A stretch of 12,139 nucleotides of DNA, from the NCBI GenBank assembly GCA_007128555.1, contig SKXF01000399.1, positions 1 through 12,139 of the forward strand. Direction: 5' to 3'. The translations under genes and the position numbers were made by a program. The stretch is from Clostridia bacterium. GTDB lineage: Bacteria; Bacillota_E; SLMV01; PUMD01. The notes under the pieces are model-generated. The model worked only from the letters and a program-made list of their open reading frames with translations. It had not been told where the DNA came from and did no database searches. Positions 6,818 to 12,139 of this stretch are shown here, in pieces. The stretch's first letter is position 1. Every line of letters starts with the position of its first letter.

Positions 6818-6848
6818 ACCATTCGTGGTCCGAAGGTCTCTTTGTTTG
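6807..6848 (+). terminator. intrinsic terminator, expression platform of the Mn2+ riboswitch
   Basis: A perfect 15-bp stem has arms 6807-6821 (GAGACCTTCGGACCA) and 6826-6840, closes on a TTCG tetraloop, and is followed by TTTGTTTG. It lies between the aptamer and the ribosome binding site of the OadB-like gene, so it acts as an attenuator. Bases 6811-6815 are shared with aptamer P1, making the two structures mutually exclusive. Confidence 0.92.
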
Positions 6849-6865
6849 TGACAGGAGGAATCGAA

Positions 6866-7981
6866 TTGGAATACCAGCTCCTTTACGGACTCAGCAACTT
6901 CACCATGCAGCACGCCATCATGCTGGCCATTGCCTGCACCCTTCTATACCTGGCGATCAGCAAAGGTTACGAACCGATGCTCCTTCTCCCTATCGGTTTC
7001 GGTGCGTTCCTGGCCAACATACCCCTCTCCGGAGCAACAGCCCCTGATGGATGGTTGAGTTTGATTTACCAGGCCGGGATTGCCACCGAGCTGTTCCCGA
7101 TTCTCATCTTCATCGGCATCGGTGCGATGGTTGATTTCGAGCCACTCCTGAGCCAGCCCATCACGGCCCTGTTAGGTCTTGCAGCTCAGTTCGGAATCTT
7201 CGCCACAGCACTGATGGCACTGGCAGTAGGTTTCCCTGTGGGTGAGGCCGTCTCAATCGGCATCATCGGGGCCGCCGATGGCCCCACGTCCATCTATGTC
7301 TCCGCCAAACTCGCCCCCTCCCTCCTCGCTCCCATCTCCGTTGCCGCCTACTCGTACATGGCCCTGGTTCCAATCATCCAGCCACCAATCATCCGGCTCC
7401 TCACCAGCAAACAGGAGAGGCGCATTCCGGCCGTCGCTCCCGGGCGAAAAGTATCCCGCACGACCAGGCTGCTCTTCCCGATCGCCATCACACTGGCCGC
7501 CGGTATCATCGCACCCGTCAGCACCGAGCTCATAGGTGCCCTCATGTTTGGCAACCTCCTTCGCGAATCGAAGGTCGTTGACCGGCTGTCCGCATCTGCC
7601 CAAAATGAACTATCTAACCTGGTCACCATCCTCCTTGGGATTGCCGTGGGTTCGACCATGACGGCCTCCGCCTTTCTCCGTCCCGAGGCACTGCTGATCC
7701 TGAGCATGGGATTGATCGCCTTCGCCCTCGATACGGCAGCCGGGGTGCTCTTCGCCAAGTTCCTGAACCTCTTCCTGGGGGTGAAGATCAACCCCATGAT
7801 CGGGGCCGCGGGAATCTCTGCTTTCCCCATGTCTGCCCGGGTCGTGCACATGATGGGACTCAAAGAAGACCGACAGAATTTCCTCCTGATGCAGGCCACC
7901 GGAGCGAACGTGGCAGGGCAAGTAGGCTTCATCATCGCCGGCAGTATCCTTCTCACCGTGGCTCTCGCATTGGGCTACTGA
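6866..7981 (+). CDS. sodium ion-translocating decarboxylase beta subunit homolog (OadB/GcdB family), orphan
   Basis: An integral membrane protein of 371 residues, the membrane ion-pump subunit type of oxaloacetate, methylmalonyl-CoA or glutaconyl-CoA decarboxylases, which couple decarboxylation of carboxybiotin to Na+ export. The TTG at 6866 is chosen because AGGAGG lies 7 bases upstream and the family N-terminus starts here; the frame upstream is the riboswitch. Visible signatures are YEPMLLLPIGFGAFLANIPL (35-54), IGIIGAADGPTSIY (131-144) and INPMIGAAGISAFPMSARV (308-326). Asp138, Asn309, Gly313, Ser318 and Arg325 match the Klebsiella OadB residues Asp203, Asn373, Gly377, Ser382 and Arg389 in spacing. 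The usual LMHAMGPNVAG is changed to LMQATGANVAG (341-351). No alpha, gamma or biotin-carrier gene is within the window. Control by a Mn2+ riboswitch suggests metal export or metal-responsive function. Family firm, role inferred. Confidence 0.93.
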   Translation: MEYQLLYGLSNFTMQHAIMLAIACTLLYLAISKGYEPMLLLPIGFGAFLANIPLSGATAPDGWLSLIYQAGIATELFPILIFIGIGAMVDFEPLLSQPITALLGLAAQFGIFATALMALAVGFPVGEAVSIGIIGAADGPTSIYVSAKLAPSLLAPISVAAYSYMALVPIIQPPIIRLLTSKQERRIPAVAPGRKVSRTTRLLFPIAITLAAGIIAPVSTELIGALMFGNLLRESKVVDRLSASAQNELSNLVTILLGIAVGSTMTASAFLRPEALLILSMGLIAFALDTAAGVLFAKFLNLFLGVKINPMIGAAGISAFPMSARVVHMMGLKEDRQNFLLMQATGANVAGQVGFIIAGSILLTVALALGY

Positions 7982-8268
7982 GTGCAAAAATAACGGTCGA
8001 CGATAGGAGAAGCTGCCGGCCAGGGTATGCACACACTAGGAACTCCTGCACATTGCACGTATGCTGAGGCACCCAGGGCACCCTGGAGCCGGTTAAACAG
8101 GGGCCCAGTGGACACCCTCCCAGTTCGGCTCACTAGAACGAGTCGCACCACATCTGCAGAACGCATCCTCTCAACACTGAAACAGCCGGGCCATCATGCG
8201 CCCGGCTGCAACTGAGATCCTGGATCCTAGATCTTCCTCCGGCCGTACCGGCCGTTCAGATATGCCCC
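7982..8268. other. intergenic stretch between two convergent genes
   Basis: No gene is supported; the open frames here (about 62 residues each way) lack good ribosome binding sites and read as noise. A CCAGG-GCAC-CCTGG hairpin near 8071-8084 and a CGGCC/GGCCG hairpin near 8240-8255 have no T-runs. The longest hairpin, at 8183-8208, is listed separately. Confidence 0.5.
8183..8208 (-). terminator. possible terminator of the M14 peptidase gene
   Basis: A perfect 9-bp stem, CAGCCGGGC (8183-8191) with GCCCGGCTG (8200-8208), has an 8-base loop. On the minus strand it is followed by TTTCAGTGTT, a poor T-run, so termination of the M14 transcript is plausible but weak. On the plus strand no T-run follows. 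Confidence 0.4.
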
Positions 8269-10806
8269 CTACAGCAAGCAGTTGAACAGGAGTTTGTAGG
8301 TTCCGTGGGTCTGCGCCCGGTGCTGACACCGGAAACCGATCAGCACCACATCTCCATCACCCTGGCTAACGCGAATCATGGCCGGCCTGCCAGCAATCCT
8401 GTCCTCTCCGACCAGTTTCCCGCTCTGCAGAAGGTTCTGCCTGGGGTATCTCGCGATCACCTCATACTTCTCAGCGTGTACCGTCTCGCAGATCTCAAAG
8501 ACCGCGCTATCCCAGCTGAACACCAGGGAGTCCTCGGGCATTCCATAGCCCAGAGGATGAGACGAGTTAACCTGGCAATGTAGCGTGGATCCGTGGGTGT
8601 AGTACTCCCTGGGAGCCATTCCCGCCACAGTGTTTTCGACCCTGAGATCGCAGGCTTCAACGGCCACTGACCACGCCTGGTCAAAGGCAAGAAGTCGCCC
8701 TCCGTCCTGCACAAACTCTCCGAGGGCCCTCACCCCCGCCTCACCCATTCCGCTACGGTACTCCGGCGGAACCGTGTCTTGCAGCCACTTCAGGTGGCGA
8801 GCCCCTGCGTCATTGCCGGCCCGATCCACATCCACGATCATGTGCTCAGGATCACTGGGGATGATGATGACGTCAAACCCCTCTCGCAACGATCCCGCCC
8901 TGATATCCTCGTCCATCAACGTCGTGTAAGGGAACCCAAACTGATCGAACACATACCGAGTCCACCCCTCATCGGCATTCCCACCCCAGTAGCGCTGATA
9001 CATCCCAATGCGGCGGGCTCTTGCGGGCACCAGGTCCACCTCAGGCTGCGACAAAAGCCCGTGAAAGGGCACACCGAGATCCTCGGTTATCCCAGCCAGG
9101 ACCCTGTCCACCCCTTCGCCAGCAGGCACGACAAAGGAACCTGCGGGGAAGGCTTCACCTGGAGCTTCGAGGGGCTCTTCCGCCCGGAAGACCTCGTGAC
9201 CATCTCGCAGAAGACGGTTCACCGCGGCGTAGGCATCGTTCAGCCGCCCGTCAAGGACGTAGGCGTGGGCATCGGCTGGTATCTCGCCACCCACAGGGCT
9301 AACCCTGGTGACAACCGCAAATTCGCCCTCGAACTCCCGCTCCACCGGCGTCACCGAGACGCCCATGTACTCGGCAACGGTATCCGATGCTGTGTCAAAG
9401 ACCGCGGGAGACCCATCTGGTTGACGAGTCCAGTAGCCGTCAGGGTGAAGGGTCCTGTCCAGAAGGGTCCGGATCAAGCCCATCTTCGGCTGAGCGACAG
9501 GCACCACGTACGTTCCCACCGGGTAGATCCGCCCCCCGGCTTCGAAATCCTTCTCAGCCATCCTGACCTGGATTCCCTGGTTGACCAGGATGGTCACCAG
9601 TTTATCTCGGGTCAAAGGATCGTGCTGCCGGGCATCAATGACGAACGCATACCTGTCGGACGCTCGGCCGCGCTCGGTCTGACGCCTGGCCTTGTTGTAG
9701 GCATTGCGAAGAACCGTTTCCCGGTGATGAGCGCACAGATCAAGCAGGGCCCACGCGGCAATCTTCTTCTGCTCCACGATATCTCGAAGACGCCACCAAC
9801 CGCCCTCCCAGGGACTTGGGAAGTTCGTCTGTGCCTCGTACTCGGGCAGGGTCTTTGGGCCTGCCCCTCTCAACTGCTCCGGGTGAATGTACAGAGGAGA
9901 AGCCAGCTTTGCACTGGCAGACTCTGTCAACATCCCCGCTATGTTGTGATACGCGGTAATCCAGTGAAACCCCAGGTGTCCCCAGCCGGGAAACTGGGCT
10001 GCATTGAGGATTCCTTTCTTCTCACCCTCCTCCAACTTGTAGGCCATGTGAGCACCAAACCATGAATGCTCCCGCCAGATGAGGGGATCGGCGTAAGGAT
10101 GGATGGGATCGCAATAGGGCGCCACGTAGAACCGGGCCCCATAGCTGCCCATGTGATGATGATCCTGGTAGGCCTGGGGTTTCCATTGCCGGAACAGGAT
10201 CTCACCCACGTACCTGGACTCGGGGATGTTGAGCATGAAGGCATCCCGGTTGTTGTCGTGCCCCGCGTACTTATGGTAGAGCTGCGGCAGGCGGCACCCC
10301 TCGTACTCGGTCCCCAGGTTCTCCTCGTACCAGTCTGCAACCATCAGCTGACCGTCGGGGTTGAAACAGGGCACCATCAAGAAGATGACGTTTTCCAGGA
10401 TTTTCAGGGTGGATTCCGAGCTGTCCGATAGAAGGTCGTGAGCCAACTCCGGGGCCATCTGGGTACCACCGATCTCCGTTGCATGCATGCTCATGGTCTG
10501 ACATACAACGGCGCGTCCCTCCCGGATCAGCTCGCTCACCGTCTCATCCGCAAGACCCTCCGGATCGCTGATCTGGGCATTGACCTGGCGGAGATGATCG
10601 AGATCCCCAAGATTGTCCGGTGAGGAGATGATGGTCAGAAGAAAGGGATTGCCCTCCGTGGTTTCCCCCATGTTGATGACCTTGATCCGGTCAGACTCCG
10701 ATTCCAGGCGATAGAAGTAGTCCACGATATCGTTCCAGCGAGCGATCTTTCGGTCACTGCCCAGCTGGTAGCCGAAAAATTCCTCAGGTGCCGTGATAAT
10801 GGTCAT
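8269..10806 (-). CDS. M14 family metallopeptidase with long C-terminal extension
   Basis: A zinc carboxypeptidase-like protein of 845 residues. The catalytic domain occupies about residues 20-310. SMHATE gives the zinc ligands His108 and Glu111, followed by CFNPDGQ (147-153), the substrate-binding region HDNNRDAF (183-190), the third zinc ligand in DHHHMG (His216-218), and the likely catalytic Glu295 in MLTES. After this come an alpha/beta region (about 380-600) and a region with GFDVIIIPSDPEHM, GEFVQDGGRLLAFDQ and VVLIGFR, reminiscent of a glutamine-amidotransferase-like fold but without its visible catalytic triad. There is no signal peptide, so a cytoplasmic location is expected. The ATG at 10806 follows GGAAGGGAAG by about 9 bases and fits the family; the frame is open 57 codons further upstream without support. 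The substrate is unknown. It diverges from splB. Confidence 0.9.
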   Translation of the reverse strand: MTIITAPEEFFGYQLGSDRKIARWNDIVDYFYRLESESDRIKVINMGETTEGNPFLLTIISSPDNLGDLDHLRQVNAQISDPEGLADETVSELIREGRAVVCQTMSMHATEIGGTQMAPELAHDLLSDSSESTLKILENVIFLMVPCFNPDGQLMVADWYEENLGTEYEGCRLPQLYHKYAGHDNNRDAFMLNIPESRYVGEILFRQWKPQAYQDHHHMGSYGARFYVAPYCDPIHPYADPLIWREHSWFGAHMAYKLEEGEKKGILNAAQFPGWGHLGFHWITAYHNIAGMLTESASAKLASPLYIHPEQLRGAGPKTLPEYEAQTNFPSPWEGGWWRLRDIVEQKKIAAWALLDLCAHHRETVLRNAYNKARRQTERGRASDRYAFVIDARQHDPLTRDKLVTILVNQGIQVRMAEKDFEAGGRIYPVGTYVVPVAQPKMGLIRTLLDRTLHPDGYWTRQPDGSPAVFDTASDTVAEYMGVSVTPVEREFEGEFAVVTRVSPVGGEIPADAHAYVLDGRLNDAYAAVNRLLRDGHEVFRAEEPLEAPGEAFPAGSFVVPAGEGVDRVLAGITEDLGVPFHGLLSQPEVDLVPARARRIGMYQRYWGGNADEGWTRYVFDQFGFPYTTLMDEDIRAGSLREGFDVIIIPSDPEHMIVDVDRAGNDAGARHLKWLQDTVPPEYRSGMGEAGVRALGEFVQDGGRLLAFDQAWSVAVEACDLRVENTVAGMAPREYYTHGSTLHCQVNSSHPLGYGMPEDSLVFSWDSAVFEICETVHAEKYEVIARYPRQNLLQSGKLVGEDRIAGRPAMIRVSQGDGDVVLIGFRCQHRAQTHGTYKLLFNCLL

Positions 10807-10922
10807 TGAACATCTTCCCTTCCATTGTTCCCGGGAAAAGGCCTCTGCCTCAAATGGCCCGATACCGTTTCTTTTGACACGGCAAAGGGAAAAACCTGCA
10901 GAGATCCACAATGTCAGGACCT

Positions 10923-10952
10923 CATATCGCCACCCCCGTGGGACAAGATATG
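10923..10952. repeat. inverted repeat just upstream of splB
   Basis: CATATC (10923-10928) and GATATG (10947-10952) flank an inner CCAC-CCCC-GTGG hairpin. The element ends four bases before the splB ribosome binding site, in the region shared with the divergent M14 gene. It could be an operator or a 5' leader hairpin; no known site was recognised, and no clear sigma-G promoter was found. Confidence 0.35.
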
Positions 10953-10966
10953 GACGAGGTGGGTCC

Positions 10967-11980
10967 ATGGAATACATGCCGAGAAGAGTCTACGTCGAGG
11001 AAGATGCCCTCGCACACCCCCTGGGCAAGAGGATCCTGGATCAGCTCCGGGACGAGGGAATCACAGACATAAAGAGTACGGGATCACACAACAGGGTCAC
11101 CGGGATCCCGGGGACGACCCCGCAACAGGCCTTCCGCGAGGGCAAGGGAACCCTCGTGGTGGGCGTGAAGCGGTCACTGGAATTCCAATCGTGCAAACCC
11201 TCCGCCCATTACCAGCTTCCCCTCGTGACGGGTTGCCCGGGCATGTGCCAGTACTGCTACCTCAACACGCACTTCGGCAAGAAACCCTACGTCCGAATCT
11301 ATGTCAACACCAAGGAGATCCTCGACCGGGCAGATCGGTATGCTCAGAAGCGAAAGCCAGAGGAAACCCTCTTTGAAGGTGCTGCCACCTCAGACCCCCT
11401 CAGCGTCGAGAAGTACACAGGGGCCCTACGTGAAGCCGTGGAGTTTGCGGCGGCAAACCCGCTGGTCCGGTTCCGCTTTGTGACCAAGTACACCTCGGTG
11501 GAGTCCCTTCTCAATGTGAAGCACGCAGGGCGCACAGAGTTCCGATTCAGCATCAACACCAGGGGTGTGATCCAGCGATTTGAGCACCGGACCCCTTCAC
11601 TACAAGAGCGTCTCAACGCAGCTGTGAAGGTACAGGCCGCAGGCTATCCGCTGGGGTTCCTCGTAGCGCCGATCATGGCGGACACAGGCTGGCAGGATGA
11701 CTATTCGGAACTACTCCAGACGCTGGGTGAGCAGGTCCACGGCCCCTTCACCCTGGAACTGATAACCCATCGGTACACCAACTCCGCCCGGAACCGCATC
11801 CTCGAGGTCTTTCCACGGACCCAGTTGGACATGGATGACGAATGCCGGCGGTACAAGTACGGTCAGTTCGGCTATGGAAAATACGTCTATCCCCAGCCTG
11901 TGATGAAACGGATCGAGGAATGGTTTCGAACCAGAATCAATGACGTGCTGCCAGATGCGTCAGTGCAGTACCTCGTCTGA
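10967..11980 (+). CDS. splB: spore photoproduct lyase
   Basis: A radical SAM enzyme that repairs 5-thyminyl-5,6-dihydrothymine, the UV lesion of spore DNA, during germination. The 337-residue protein matches SplB along its length: MPRRVYVEEDALAHPLG at the start, the cluster motif CPGMCQYCYL with Cys90, Cys94 and Cys97, the tyrosines Tyr96 and Tyr98, FRFSINT, AGYPLGFLVAPI, FTLELITHRY, and RRYKYGQFGYGKYVYP near the end. Position 140 (FEGAATSD) is alanine where B. subtilis has its hydrogen donor Cys141. Cys76 (FQSCKPSAHY) corresponds in position to Cys74, discussed as the donor in the Clostridium acetobutylicum enzyme. The ATG at 10967 has GAGGTGG about 5 bases upstream and the family N-terminus follows; the upstream frame extension is not credible. 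The gene is single, divergent from M14, and implies an endospore-forming host. Confidence 0.96.
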   Translation: MEYMPRRVYVEEDALAHPLGKRILDQLRDEGITDIKSTGSHNRVTGIPGTTPQQAFREGKGTLVVGVKRSLEFQSCKPSAHYQLPLVTGCPGMCQYCYLNTHFGKKPYVRIYVNTKEILDRADRYAQKRKPEETLFEGAATSDPLSVEKYTGALREAVEFAAANPLVRFRFVTKYTSVESLLNVKHAGRTEFRFSINTRGVIQRFEHRTPSLQERLNAAVKVQAAGYPLGFLVAPIMADTGWQDDYSELLQTLGEQVHGPFTLELITHRYTNSARNRILEVFPRTQLDMDDECRRYKYGQFGYGKYVYPQPVMKRIEEWFRTRINDVLPDASVQYLV

Positions 11981-12139
11981 CCTTTCCGGTCAGCTGCACA
12001 TAGAACCTGCAGATATAACGAAACCAGGCGTCAGACCCCCTCCGGCGTACTGCCCCTGTCCTTGGCACACCGCCCCCGGTGACGATGTTTCCCGCGCCCC
12101 GAAGCAGCACGCACCACATCCTCACCACCACACTCGGAA
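11981..12139. other. right-edge intergenic sequence, nothing supported
   Basis: No terminator hairpin with T-run follows splB. A minus-strand frame entering from the right edge ends with an Arg/Lys/Gly-rich tail (CGGEDVVRAASGRGKHRHRG and a further dozen residues) that could be the end of a gene lying outside, but it is too short to judge. Confidence 0.4.

Noticed and set aside
6743..6865. N-terminal extension of the OadB-like protein from an upstream ATG
   Set aside because: This stretch is the riboswitch and terminator; the AGGAGG-TTG start at 6866 fits the family N-terminus.
8779..10065. Plus-strand open frame of 428 codons
   Set aside because: Lies wholly inside the M14 gene on the opposite strand, rich in His/Pro/Arg, with no recognisable domain; an antisense shadow.
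10793..10977. Upstream extensions of splB (to 10793) and of the M14 gene (to 10977)
   Set aside because: They would overlap each other, have no ribosome binding sites, and are not homologous to the family N-termini.
11937..12131. Minus-strand 64-codon frame at the right edge
   Set aside because: Overlaps the splB end antisense and has no recognisable features.

Overview
The window looks like a chromosomal stretch from a spore-forming, Gram-positive-type bacterium (Bacillota, clostridial or Limnochordia-like; moderately high GC). The reasons are a spore photoproduct lyase gene (splB), a meso-diaminopimelate dehydrogenase (ddh), a short single-span type I signal peptidase, strong AGGAGG-type ribosome binding sites in front of GTG and TTG starts, and a yybP-ykoY riboswitch ending in an intrinsic terminator. 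The assignment is inferred from gene content only. No transposase, tRNA, rRNA, CRISPR array or phage gene was seen.

Layout. Left part (1-2236), all minus strand: lepB (type I signal peptidase, with a plausible sigma-A promoter), about 400 bases without a convincing gene, a conserved hypothetical protein, then ddh, which runs off the left edge. The last two form a likely operon. Middle (2501-4977): an M20 amidohydrolase on the plus strand converges on a small DUF2958 protein (minus), followed by a short QueG-like double [4Fe-4S] protein (minus). Next (5191-6630, minus): a CPA2 cation:proton antiporter, followed directly by what reads as a decayed PII-like regulator gene with a frameshift.

Centre of interest (6678-7981, plus): a sigma-A-like promoter, a yybP-ykoY (Mn2+) riboswitch and a perfect 15-bp hairpin terminator with a T-rich tail precede a TTG-started gene for a sodium-translocating decarboxylase beta subunit (OadB/GcdB family). 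No alpha or biotin-carrier subunit lies beside it. The P1 helix of the aptamer and the terminator stem share the same bases, so the arrangement reads as a manganese-activated ON switch on an orphan membrane ion pump or transporter. It diverges from the cation antiporter gene, and the shared intergenic region carries a repeated GCATTGC element.

Right part: a large cytoplasmic-looking M14 metallopeptidase (minus), and divergent from it splB (plus). This SplB has alanine where the Bacillus subtilis enzyme has its hydrogen-donor Cys141, but has a cysteine at the position matching the clostridial-type donor. The last 159 bases hold no supported gene.

The genes do not form one pathway. The window is a set of short transcription units for cell wall precursor synthesis (ddh), protein export (lepB), amino-acid/peptide hydrolysis (M20, M14), cation homeostasis (antiporter, OadB-like protein) and spore DNA repair (splB).
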